The notes below the pieces were generated by a model. It was given only the letters and a program-made list of their open reading frames with translations, made no database searches and had not been told where the DNA came from. This document shows, piece by piece, positions 17,433-26,277 of a stretch of 36,116 nucleotides of DNA. The stretch covers positions 1 to 36,116 of the forward strand of contig DYEI01000505.1 of the NCBI GenBank assembly GCA_020725765.1, in the 5' to 3' direction. Within the stretch, counting starts at the first letter, position 1. Every line of letters begins with the position of its first letter. Made by a program: the position numbers and the translations under genes. Source of the DNA: Anaerolinea sp. GTDB taxonomy: Bacteria; Chloroflexota; Anaerolineae; SpSt-313.

Positions 17433-18983
17433 CTACGACCGCCGCGGCCGATACTGCAGCGCCTCGGCCAAATGGTGCGTCTTGATATCCTCCGCCCCGT
17501 CGAGGTCCGCAATGGTGCGGGCAAGCTTGAGGATGCGATGAAAGGCCCGGGCGCTCATCCCCAACTGCTGCACCGCCGCCCGCAGAAGGGCACGGCCCGA
17601 GTCGTCCAGCCGGCAGTGCTCCCGCACCTCGTTGGGGCCCATATCGGCATTGGTGATGATGCGCGGCCCGCGCTGCGGGATGCGCGTACCTTCCCCATCG
17701 ACCCCGAACCGCTCCCGCTGGATGGCCCGCGCCTTCTCGACCCGCGCCCGCACCGCCGCCGATGGCTCGCCGAGGCGATCGTCGGTGAGCTTGTCGTACT
17801 CGACCCGGGGCACGTCGAGGTGGATGTCGATGCGGTCGAGCAGCGGCCCCGAGATTCGCCGCTGGTACCGGCTGACCGTGGCCAGCGAGCAGGTGCACTC
17901 GTGGGTCGGGTCGCCATAGTAGCCACAGGGGCAGGGGTTCATGGCGGCGATGAGCATAAAGTTGGCGGGAAAGGTGAGGGTGCCTTGCGCGCGGGAGATG
18001 GTGACAACCTTGTCCTCGAGAGGCTGCCGCAGCACCTCCAGCACCCGCGGTCCGAACTCGGGCAGCTCGTCGAGGAAGAGGACCCCCCGGTGCGCGAGCG
18101 ACACCTCGCCCGGCCGCGGCCACTGCCCGCCGCCTACCAGCCCCGCATGGGAGATGGTGTGGTGCGGCGCGCGGAAGGGCCGCTGCGTGACCAGAGGCGT
18201 ATCCGCCGGAAGCAGCCCCGAGACGGAGTAGACCTTGGTGATCTCCAACGCCTCTTCGATGGAGAGGCTGGGCATGATGGAAGGCACCGCCCGGGCGAGA
18301 AGCGTCTTGCCGGCACCGGGCGGCCCGGAGAGGAGGACGCAGTGCCCCCCGGCCGCAGCAACCTCGAGCGCCCGCTTGCAGTGCTCCTGCCCTTTGATGA
18401 CCGCGAGGTCCGTCGCATACAGCGGCTGGCTGAGCTGCCCCGCGTCGAGGACGTGCTCAAAGGGCGGAATGCGCTCGACGCCGTTGAGGTGCCGGATCAG
18501 AGAGCCAAGGTCGGGCACCGGGATTACGGTCAGGCCCGGCATGAGGGCCGCCTCGGGCGCATCCTGCACGGGCACATAGATGGTCTTGAGGCCCTGCTCC
18601 CGGGCCGTGGCCGCCATGGAGAGGATGCCGTTGGTGTGCCGCACGCTCGAGTCCAGCGAGAGCTCGCCCACGAACATGGCGTCCGACACATCGGCATAGA
18701 TCTGCTCGGAGGCGATCAGCGCGCCGATGGCGATGGGCAGGTCGTAGGCGGGGCCCTCCTTGCGGAGGTCGGCAGGGGCCAGGTTGATGGTGAGGCGGTG
18801 CCTGGGGAACTCGGCGCCCGCGTTCTTGATGGCCGTCCGGACGCGGTCCATGGACTCTTTGACCGCCGCATCCGGGAGGCCGACGAGGGTCAGTGAGGGA
18901 AGCCCGCGGGAGTGATCGACTTCTACCTGCACCAGGGCGCCTTCGAGCCCCACGACGGCACAGCTCATCACCTTGGCGAGCAT
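17433..18983 (-). CDS. comM: ComM/YifB-family Mg-chelatase-like AAA+ ATPase
   Basis: [65 protein letters not shown]. Confidence 0.97.
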   Translation of the reverse strand: MLAKVMSCAVVGLEGALVQVEVDHSRGLPSLTLVGLPDAAVKESMDRVRTAIKNAGAEFPRHRLTINLAPADLRKEGPAYDLPIAIGALIASEQIYADVSDAMFVGELSLDSSVRHTNGILSMAATAREQGLKTIYVPVQDAPEAALMPGLTVIPVPDLGSLIRHLNGVERIPPFEHVLDAGQLSQPLYATDLAVIKGQEHCKRALEVAAAGGHCVLLSGPPGAGKTLLARAVPSIMPSLSIEEALEITKVYSVSGLLPADTPLVTQRPFRAPHHTISHAGLVGGGQWPRPGEVSLAHRGVLFLDELPEFGPRVLEVLRQPLEDKVVTISRAQGTLTFPANFMLIAAMNPCPCGYYGDPTHECTCSLATVSRYQRRISGPLLDRIDIHLDVPRVEYDKLTDDRLGEPSAAVRARVEKARAIQRERFGVDGEGTRIPQRGPRIITNADMGPNEVREHCRLDDSGRALLRAAVQQLGMSARAFHRILKLARTIADLDGAEDIKTHHLAEALQYRPRRS

Positions 18984-19140
18984 GCGGGCACCTCCCCTGC
19001 GACGACGAAGAGCGGAGCGACGCCGGTATTATAGCCGGGGATGGGGAGTCGTGCCAGTGGAACATGGGCCTCTCGCCGGCTGCAGGCGCTTGAGCGTCCG
19101 GCAGAGCCCCAACCATAGCGGAGCACCTCGCGGTCTCCCC

Positions 19141-19229
19141 GTCATTGCGAGCCAGCCCGAAGGGCTCGCGAGGCAATCTCGCCACCCGCGCGCGAGATTG
19201 CTTCGGCGGCTGCGCCGCCTCGCAATGAC
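19141..19229. repeat. GTCATTGCGAG...CTCGCAATGAC palindromic repeat
   Basis: Perfect 11-nt terminal inverted repeats and internal gcaatctcg/cgagattgc pairing. Confidence 0.92.
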
Positions 19230-19238
19230 GCGCGAGTG

Positions 19239-19290
19239 CCATTGCGAGCCAGCCCGAAGGGCTGGCGAAGCAATCTCGCCCCCGCGCGCC
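19239..19290. repeat. half-copy of the CATTGCGAG repeat
   Basis: ccattgcgagccagcccgaagggctggcgaagcaatctcgcccccgcgcgcc repeats the first half of 19141-19229. Confidence 0.85.
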
Positions 19291-19388
19291 CAGAGCCCTC
19301 TCGATAGTTCCCGGGTTGGTGCAACTGCCCTGCGGACAGCAACCCCAGCCCCCGCACCCCCACCTGAGCCTTTGGCCCACAGGCCGCC

Positions 19389-22364
19389 CTACGCCTGCGG
19401 AGCCCTCTCTTCCCCCGCCACCGGCAGGCTGAAGCAAAAGGTGCTTCCGACCCCGACCTGGCTCTCGGCCCAGATTCTCCCGCCGTGCGCCTCAACAAGC
19501 AGGCGCGAGATGTAGAGCCCAAGCCCCAGCCCGTCAGGGGCACGCCGGCGCGCCCGAAAGTACCGCTGGAAGAGGTGCGGCATATCCTCCGGTGCGATCC
19601 CCGGACCCCGGTCGGTCACCGCGATGATGACCTCGTCCGCCTCGCGGCGGAAGGTCACCGTCACCTCGGTGCCCGGCGTCGAGTACTTGAGGGCGTTGGA
19701 GAACAGGTTCGCAAGGACGCGCTCCAGCCGGTCGGGGTCCGCGAGGGCCGGCGGCAGCCCTTCCGTTGGCACGATGCGAATGCGCGCGGTCTCCATGGTC
19801 GGCGCGAGGCGCTCCCTGACCTCCTCCACAAAGCGGACGGGATCGATCGGCCGTCGCCTGAGCTCCAGGGGACGGAACTCGAGGCGGGCGGCGTCGACGA
19901 GGTCCTGGATCATGGTGTTCATGCGCTGCGCGCCCTTGAGGATGGCTTCGGCGCTCTGGCGCTCCCGGCCCGTGAGCCCTGCCTTCTCCAGCTGCCGCAG
20001 CAGGAGCTCGGCCTGCCCCTGAATCGCCGCAAGGGGATTGCGCAGGTCGTGCGAGACGGCCCGCAGCAGGTCCTCGCGCTGCTCCTGCAACTCGTGCATG
20101 GGAGTGATGTCGGTGAAGGTGGCTACTGCCCCGATCAGGCGGCCATCGGGATCGCACACGGGCGCAGCGCTCGACGACACCCACAGCGTCCTGCCATCCG
20201 GCGGATGCAGCACGAGCACCTCGCTGCGCACCGTCTCGCCGTGCAGGGCCCGAACCAGGGGGATCTCCTCTGCCGGCACGGGCTGCCCGTCGGGCCTCGT
20301 CAGCCCGTACATCTGCGCCCCAGCAGCGATGCCCAGCGAGGCGCGCTCGAGCGAGACCCCCAGGATGCTCTGCGCCGCCCTATTCATGCGGATGAGCTCT
20401 CCCGCCGCATTGTAGACGAGCAGTCCGTCGGCCACAGACTCGATGGTCGCATCCAGCTCCGCCGCCCGGCGCTGCACCTCCACCAGCAGGCGCTCCCGCT
20501 CCTCTTGGAGCACTCGCATTCGTGTGATATCCGAGAAAGTGCTGACCGCCCCCAGGATGCGGCCGCTGGCATCGCGGATCGGGGCTGCGCTGACAGAGTA
20601 CCACGCTGGCTGCCCATCGGCCGCGCGATGGGCCAGGAGTATGGCGCCCTGCACCGTCTCCCCACGCAGCGCCCGAGCCATCGGCAGGTCCTCCGTCGGA
20701 AACGGCTTACGTTCCGGAGTCTCAAAGTGCAGCAGCGCCATCCGCTCGGCGAAGGGCAGCCGGCGCTCCTCGGGGGTGTAGGCCAGTATGTCCTCGGCAG
20801 TCCGGTTCATGCGCACTATCTCGCCCGCCGCGCCGTAGATGATGAGGCCATCCGGCACTGCCGAGATGGCCCCATCCAGCTCGGCGGCCCGGCGCTCGGC
20901 CTCCTCGCGGGCCTCTTGCGCCTGCCGGAGCAGACGCACGTTCTCGATGGCGAGACCCGCCCTCCTTCCTATCTCTTGAGCCAGCGCCAGATCAGCCGGC
21001 CCGTAGCGGCGGGACGACTCGGTGATCAGCAGCAACAAAGCGCCCAGGGGGCGCTCGCGCCCAAGCACGGGGACGGCAATGACCGACCGAGGGCCCATCC
21101 GCCGGGTCATCTCGAGGTGTTCCTCGCTCTGCGCCAGGCTCTGCAGCAGTGCCAGGTCGATCTCCGGATGCAGGATCGACTCGCCCCGGAACACGACCGC
21201 GCCATAGCCCGCCTTCTTTGGGTCGAGCGGATAGCGGCGCTGCAGCTCACGCGCCAGCTCGTCCTTCTGAGGGTCGACGTGGGTCACCGCCGCCGGGCGG
21301 GCTCGCTCTTCGTCCACGAGGATGTCCACGACGGCCCAGTCGGCCAGGGTGGGGACCATCAGCCGGGCCATCTCCTGCAGCACGGCCTCATAGTCCAGCG
21401 AGGAGACGAGCACCCTCCCCACCTCGCCCAGCAGGCGCAGTCCTTCCTCGGCCCGCCGCCGCGCCGTGACGTCCCGATCCATCCCCCGGTACCCGGCGAG
21501 GCGGCCAGCCTCATCAAAGAAGGGCACCGCGTTGGTCTCGAGCTCTACGATCTGGCCGTCTTTGCGAACGTTCCGGTTCGGCAGGAACCTCAGGACGCGG
21601 CGCTCGTCCCGCACCGACCGGAAGAGCGCCTCGTAGCGAGGGACATCTTCTGGAGGAAGGACGTCGAGGACCGTCTTCCCGATGAGCTCTTCGGGTTCGT
21701 AGCCGAGGACGTCCCTGACGCTGGGACTCATGTAGGTATAGACGCCATCGGGGTTGACCTCCCAGATGACGTCGCTGGAGATCTCGACCAGATGGCGAAA
21801 GCGGGTCTCGCTCTCGCGGAGCGCCTGCTCGGCCAGATGCCGCTCGGTAACGTCGCGGCTGAAGGCGCACAGCCGGTGCCCGCGCGCCGTGTCGATGGCA
21901 AAGACCAGCGACTGAACGTAGCGTATCTCGCCACCCGGCCGTCGGAGCGGCATCTCCCGGGACCAGGCCCGGGCGGGCACCTCGCCGGTCCGCAGGGCCT
22001 TCCGGATCGCGTGCTCAAGCCGCTCCTTCTCCTCCGGGGAGACGGGCTCTGGCCTCATCTGGACCTGGACATCCCACAGCGGGCGGCCGAGAGTCTCTTC
22101 TGGGCGGAGCCCGGCGATGCGTGCCTGGGCATCGTTCCACTCGATGATGCGCCCCTCTTCATCGGTGAGGACGATGCCGTCGAGCGATCTCTCGAGGATG
22201 CCGCGGTACACCGCCTGGCCGGCAGCCAGGCCGCGTAGCCTGTCCTCGAACTGGGCGATCTGCGCGCGCAGCGCCTGGCACTCAGCTGTAAGCTCCTCCA
22301 GGCGCGCCTCTGCAGCGCCAGCCTCCCCGACCGCTTCTCGCCGCGCGCCCCCGGCCTTGCGCAT
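19389..22364 (-). CDS. soluble multi-PAS/GAF hybrid-sensor histidine kinase (HisKA plus HATPase)
   Basis: Several PAS blocks (DGIVLTDEEGRIIEWN, DVIWEVNPDGVYTYMSPS, DGLIIYGAAGEIVRMN, DGLLVYNAAGELIRMN), GAF-like segment, AVSHDLRNPLAAIQGQAELL H-box, NLFSNALKYS N-box, DRGPGIAPED. Confidence 0.95.
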   Translation of the reverse strand: MRKAGGARREAVGEAGAAEARLEELTAECQALRAQIAQFEDRLRGLAAGQAVYRGILERSLDGIVLTDEEGRIIEWNDAQARIAGLRPEETLGRPLWDVQVQMRPEPVSPEEKERLEHAIRKALRTGEVPARAWSREMPLRRPGGEIRYVQSLVFAIDTARGHRLCAFSRDVTERHLAEQALRESETRFRHLVEISSDVIWEVNPDGVYTYMSPSVRDVLGYEPEELIGKTVLDVLPPEDVPRYEALFRSVRDERRVLRFLPNRNVRKDGQIVELETNAVPFFDEAGRLAGYRGMDRDVTARRRAEEGLRLLGEVGRVLVSSLDYEAVLQEMARLMVPTLADWAVVDILVDEERARPAAVTHVDPQKDELARELQRRYPLDPKKAGYGAVVFRGESILHPEIDLALLQSLAQSEEHLEMTRRMGPRSVIAVPVLGRERPLGALLLLITESSRRYGPADLALAQEIGRRAGLAIENVRLLRQAQEAREEAERRAAELDGAISAVPDGLIIYGAAGEIVRMNRTAEDILAYTPEERRLPFAERMALLHFETPERKPFPTEDLPMARALRGETVQGAILLAHRAADGQPAWYSVSAAPIRDASGRILGAVSTFSDITRMRVLQEERERLLVEVQRRAAELDATIESVADGLLVYNAAGELIRMNRAAQSILGVSLERASLGIAAGAQMYGLTRPDGQPVPAEEIPLVRALHGETVRSEVLVLHPPDGRTLWVSSSAAPVCDPDGRLIGAVATFTDITPMHELQEQREDLLRAVSHDLRNPLAAIQGQAELLLRQLEKAGLTGRERQSAEAILKGAQRMNTMIQDLVDAARLEFRPLELRRRPIDPVRFVEEVRERLAPTMETARIRIVPTEGLPPALADPDRLERVLANLFSNALKYSTPGTEVTVTFRREADEVIIAVTDRGPGIAPEDMPHLFQRYFRARRRAPDGLGLGLYISRLLVEAHGGRIWAESQVGVGSTFCFSLPVAGEERAPQA

Positions 22365-22501
22365 GGCCCACCTCCCGCTGACTGCCCTTCCTGCCGGCGT
22401 GCAGCAATTCTCGGTCCAGGAAGGGCTTCCGCATCCAGACGTAAGGGATGGCGGCCACGGGCAGCCCTATCGCGAGCACCGTCCAGGCTACCCGCTGCCA
22501 G

Positions 22502-22744
22502 CTAGTGTGGAACCCAATCGGCGCAACTCTCCAGGAGATCCCCCAACTGCTCCAGAATCCCGGCTACGCGGTCTACCTTGGTCAGAGGAGTGTCCTCCGA
22601 CCGCAAGACAGCCTCCACATCCTCATGTGCACGTCGCAGGCAGGCTGCGATCGCCCGGAGACAGGCATCGGTCTGTGCCTCCGCGAGGAGGTCTTCGCCC
22701 ATCGAACAGCGCCACGCAGCTCCCTGTGGCGTCTCAGCGTTCAC
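22502..22744 (-). CDS. small hypothetical protein downstream of recR
   Basis: 80-aa ORF with GTG start 3 nt after the recR stop; alpha-helical appearance; no family recognised. Confidence 0.5.
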   Translation of the reverse strand: MNAETPQGAAWRCSMGEDLLAEAQTDACLRAIAACLRRAHEDVEAVLRSEDTPLTKVDRVAGILEQLGDLLESCADWVPH

Positions 22745-22747
22745 CCG

Positions 22748-23350
22748 TCACACATCCCGTCGCCCCTCGAGCGCCTCGCCGAGGGTGACTTCATCTGCAT
22801 ACTCCAGATCGCCACCAACGGGCAGGCCCATGGCAAGGCGCGTCACCCGGATGCCCGTTGGGGCCAGCTGCCTGGCCAGGTACATGGCTGTCGCATCGCC
22901 CTCCATGGTCGGGTTCGTGGCCAGGAGCACCTCCCGAACGCCCCCCGACCTCACCCGCTCCACCAGCTCGCGCATCTTGAGCTCGTCGGGGCCGATGCCA
23001 TCTACCGGAGACAGCGCACCGTGCAGCACGTGATAGACGCCGCGGAACCGGCGCGTCCGCTCGATGGCGAGCACATCGAGCGGCTCCTCGACCACGCAGA
23101 TGAGGCCCCGGTCCCTCTCCTGGTCCGCACAGACGGGGCAGGGGTCGTGCTCGGCGATATTGAAGCAGGTGCTGCAAAGCACGGTCCCCGCGCGCAGTCC
23201 GCGGATGGCATCGGCGAGGGCAATGACCTGCGCCTCGGGCGCCCGCAGCATGTAGAAGGTCAGGCGCGAGGCCGTCTTCGGGCCGATCCCCGGCAGGCGG
23301 CTCAGCTCCTCGATCAGCCGGCCAACCGGTCCAGGTGTCAGAGACATCAC
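22748..23350 (-). CDS. recR: recombination protein RecR
   Basis: LIEELSRLPGIGPKTASRLTFYML, zinc motif CSTCFNIAEHDPCPVC, VVEEPLDVLAIERT TOPRIM. Confidence 0.97.
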   Translation of the reverse strand: MMSLTPGPVGRLIEELSRLPGIGPKTASRLTFYMLRAPEAQVIALADAIRGLRAGTVLCSTCFNIAEHDPCPVCADQERDRGLICVVEEPLDVLAIERTRRFRGVYHVLHGALSPVDGIGPDELKMRELVERVRSGGVREVLLATNPTMEGDATAMYLARQLAPTGIRVTRLAMGLPVGGDLEYADEVTLGEALEGRRDV

Positions 23351-23688
23351 AGCAACCCCGGTATGTTCAGGCCACCGGTCAGAGGTGCCATGCGGCTCTC
23401 GACCAGCCTTCTCGACTGGGCCAGCGCCTCGTTATAGGCTGCGACCAGCAGGTCCTCAAGCATCTCCACGTCCTCAGGGTTGAGGATCTGTGGGTCGAGC
23501 TTGACGGCGCGCACCTCCTGCTGCCCCGTCATCGTCACCGATACGGCTCCACCGCCGACGGTCGCCGTGACCGTCTCCTCGGCGAGCGCCTGCTGGGCAG
23601 CGAGCAGTTGGTTCTGCAATTGCTCCAGCTGGCGCATCTGCGGCGCTGCCGGCATGCGGAAGCGGCTGCCCTTCCCCTTGCTCCCCAC
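23347..23688 (-). CDS. YbaB/EbfC nucleoid-associated protein
   Basis: QLEQLQNQLLAAQQALAEETVTATVGGGAVSVTMTGQQEVRAVKLDPQILNPEDVEMLEDLLVAAYNEAL; GTG at 23688 preceded by gaggtatttatc. Confidence 0.94.
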   Translation of the reverse strand: MGSKGKGSRFRMPAAPQMRQLEQLQNQLLAAQQALAEETVTATVGGGAVSVTMTGQQEVRAVKLDPQILNPEDVEMLEDLLVAAYNEALAQSRRLVESRMAPLTGGLNIPGLL

Positions 23689-23734
23689 GATAAATACCTC
23701 CTCATAAGTGCATCGGTGGCACACGCCACCCTGG

Positions 23735-25423
23735 TTACTTTTCGTCGCCTGCTTCGGGCTCGGCGCGCTGCACGCTCTGAACCCGCGCGCCAAGGTCCTC
23801 TACGGCGTACCTCACGACCGGGTCCTCGCGCACGGCCTCGTCAACGGCAGGGCCGCGGGCGCCCCGAGGCGGCCGTCGCCCGGCGACGATACACTCCACC
23901 TGGCAGGGCACGCCGAGGAAGTCCTGGAGCACCTGCTCCAGGATGCGCCTGTTCTTCTCCTCCATGACGCGCTCCTGATGGAAGGCGGCCTCCATCTCGA
24001 AAACCACCTTCCCGCCGACGAGCTCGCATGGCCGCCCGGACCGCATGAGCGCTTCCAGCACCTTGCTGGTGCCACGGAGCCGCTGCAGTATCTCCGGCCA
24101 TTGCCGCGTGAGCCGGGCGAGCGTCAGCTCACTACCCGGCTCGGCCGCGGATCCGGCGGGCGCCGCCACGGTCGGCTCCGGGGCGGCGCCACGAGTTGGC
24201 GGCTCTGCATGCCTCGAAGCCCCCGGGGCTGCAACTGACCGCCCGCCCTCCGGGGCCGCGGCGCGGCGGGTACTGACTGGCGCCGCCGTCTCGGGCTTTG
24301 GCGCCGGGATCGCCGGCTGCCGGGCCTCCTCCTGCGGGTTCCCGGCGAGCACCGCCTGCACAAAGGCCAACTCGAGGGGCATCTGGGAGCGCACTTCGCC
24401 CCGGGCTGCCCCTTCGCTCTGGCTGAAGATGCGCAGGGCGTCGACGAGGCGCGGCAGGGTCAGCCGCGCGAGCTGCTCGCGCATGCGCCCCGCGGCCTCG
24501 GCGGTGATGTTGGCCAGCCTGTCATCCCCTCCCGCCTGCAGGAGCAGCAAACCCCGCAGGTACTCGACCAGCTCTAGCTGAAGCTGTCGGGCGTCGGCGC
24601 CTGCGTCCACGAGACGGTTGATCTCACGGAGCCCGGCGGCGAGGTCGCCGTCGAGCCAAGCGTCGACGAGGTCTGCCACCGCAGTCAGCGACACACCGCC
24701 CAGGAGCTCCTGTACGCGCTGCAGGGTGATCTCGCCCTCACCGGCGGCTACAAGCTGGTCGAGCAGACTCTCGGCATCTCGAAAGCTCCCACCCGCACGC
24801 CGGGCAATGGCTTCGATAGCTGCCGGCTCGATGGCGATCTGCTCCGCCTGGCAGATGTGCTCGAGCTTGCGCCGCAGATCGGCGAGCGGGATGCGGCGAA
24901 AGTCGAAACGCTGGCAGCGGGAGAGGATCGTGGGAGGGATGCGCTGCGGCTCGGTCGTCGCAAGCACAAAGATGACGTGCGGCGGCGGCTCCTCGAGCGT
25001 CTTGAGCAGGGCGTTGAAGGCCTCGTTGGTCAGCATGTGCACTTCGTCGATGACATAGACCTTGTACCGCCCTTCATTGGGCGAGAAGGCGACCTTGTCC
25101 CGCAGCTCGCGTATCTCGTCGATGCCGCGATTCGAGGCAGCATCGATCTCAATCAGGTCCAGGTCCCGCCCGGCGTTGATGGCCTCACAGCGCAGGCAGC
25201 GGTTGCAGGGCCGCTCTGCTGGCTCGGCAAGACAGTTGACCGCCTTGGCCAGGATGCGCGCGGTCGACGTCTTGCCCGTCCCCCGCGGACCGCAGAAGAG
25301 ATACGCGTGTCCAATGCGCCCGGCGCGCAGCGCGTTCTGTAGCGTCCGCGTCACATGCTCCTGCGCGAGGACCTCGTCAAAAGTCTGCGAGCGCCATCTG
25401 CGGTACAAGACCTGACCATTCAT
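23735..25423 (-). CDS. dnaX: DNA polymerase III subunits gamma/tau
   Basis: LYRRWRSQTFDEVLAQEHVTRTLQNALRAGRIGHAYLFCGPRGTGKTSTARILAKAVNC; four-Cys zinc module; KVYVIDEVHMLTNEAFNALLKTLEEPP. Confidence 0.97.
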   Translation of the reverse strand: MNGQVLYRRWRSQTFDEVLAQEHVTRTLQNALRAGRIGHAYLFCGPRGTGKTSTARILAKAVNCLAEPAERPCNRCLRCEAINAGRDLDLIEIDAASNRGIDEIRELRDKVAFSPNEGRYKVYVIDEVHMLTNEAFNALLKTLEEPPPHVIFVLATTEPQRIPPTILSRCQRFDFRRIPLADLRRKLEHICQAEQIAIEPAAIEAIARRAGGSFRDAESLLDQLVAAGEGEITLQRVQELLGGVSLTAVADLVDAWLDGDLAAGLREINRLVDAGADARQLQLELVEYLRGLLLLQAGGDDRLANITAEAAGRMREQLARLTLPRLVDALRIFSQSEGAARGEVRSQMPLELAFVQAVLAGNPQEEARQPAIPAPKPETAAPVSTRRAAAPEGGRSVAAPGASRHAEPPTRGAAPEPTVAAPAGSAAEPGSELTLARLTRQWPEILQRLRGTSKVLEALMRSGRPCELVGGKVVFEMEAAFHQERVMEEKNRRILEQVLQDFLGVPCQVECIVAGRRPPRGARGPAVDEAVREDPVVRYAVEDLGARVQSVQRAEPEAGDEK

Positions 25424-25478
25424 GTCCCTGGTCCTTCACCCTGCCGGCCGGGCCCTTCCGGTCGAGCCCGCTGGACAT

Positions 25479-25507
25479 AGTGTAACACCGCAGAGGGCTC
25501 TTGGCAA
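25479..25507 (-). promoter_or_regulatory. candidate dnaX promoter TTGCCA-N17-TACACT
   Basis: Minus strand spacing of 17 nt, upstream of the dnaX ATG at 25423. Confidence 0.5.
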
Positions 25508-25540
25508 GTAAATGTGAACAAGCGGGTCGGCACGCGGAAA

Positions 25541-25570
25541 CTGGCAGGCCGGGCGAGGCCGGAGTATAAT
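25541..25570 (+). promoter_or_regulatory. candidate promoter CTGGCA-N18-TATAAT
   Basis: TATAAT at 25565-25570 upstream of the flavoprotein gene at 25638. Confidence 0.5.
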
Positions 25571-25637
25571 ACCTTCCCGGCGCAGGCCGCCGTAGCGCCC
25601 ACGGCGTGTCTCTCGGTCACACGAAAGGAGCAGCACC

Positions 25638-26216
25638 ATGCTCGTGCTCGGTATCTCGGGTAGCCCCCGCCCCGAGGGCAACACCGCCCGTGCCGTGCAG
25701 CGCGCCCTCGAGGTGATCCGCGGCGAGGGGGTGGACACGGAATACATTTCGCTCGCCGGCAGGAACATCGGCTTCTGCACCGGGTGCTGGGGCTGCCGTG
25801 CCACCCACACCTGCGTCATCGACGACGACATGACCGAGATCTACGAGGCCATGCGCCGCTGCGATGGCCTGCTCCTCGGCTCGCCCGTGTACATGGGGAT
25901 GGTCACCGGGCAACTCAAGGCCATGATGGACCGCACGGTGCTCCTGCGCGTCGGAGGCGTCTTTGAGCTCAGCGGCAAGGTCGGCGCCGGGATCGCCTGC
26001 GGGGGCTTTCGCAACGGCGGGCAGGAGCTGGTGCTGCAGAACATCCACACCTACCTCCTGCAGCTCGACGTCCTCGTCATCGCCGACGGCCCACCCTTCA
26101 GCCACTCCGGTGCAGCCATCGCGGGCGTGATCGAGCAGGACGAGCTGGGCCTGCGCACTGTGGACAACCTCGCCCGGCGGCTCGCCGCAGCCGTCAAGCG
26201 CTGCCGGGGACGCTGA
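25638..26216 (+). CDS. NAD(P)H-dependent FMN reductase-like / iron-sulfur flavoprotein
   Basis: ISGSPRPEGNTARAV flavodoxin-like loop; CTGCWGCRATHTC cysteine cluster; GSPVYMGMVTGQLKAMMDR. Confidence 0.9.
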   Translation: MLVLGISGSPRPEGNTARAVQRALEVIRGEGVDTEYISLAGRNIGFCTGCWGCRATHTCVIDDDMTEIYEAMRRCDGLLLGSPVYMGMVTGQLKAMMDRTVLLRVGGVFELSGKVGAGIACGGFRNGGQELVLQNIHTYLLQLDVLVIADGPPFSHSGAAIAGVIEQDELGLRTVDNLARRLAAAVKRCRGR

Positions 26217-26277
26217 GCGACGCGCGGGGGCCGGGGCCGGGCCTCGCCAGGTGCTGTATGTGGTGTCTCCCCGGCGA

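Noticed and set aside
19485-22238. 917-aa plus-strand ORF opposite the histidine kinase
   Set aside because: Antisense artefact; His/Arg/Gln/Pro-rich sequence lacking protein-like motifs, fully covered by a convincing minus-strand kinase.
25424-25560. SRP RNA (ffs) upstream of dnaX, as in some Firmicutes
   Set aside because: Could not find the conserved SRP Alu/helix 8 loop motifs on either strand.
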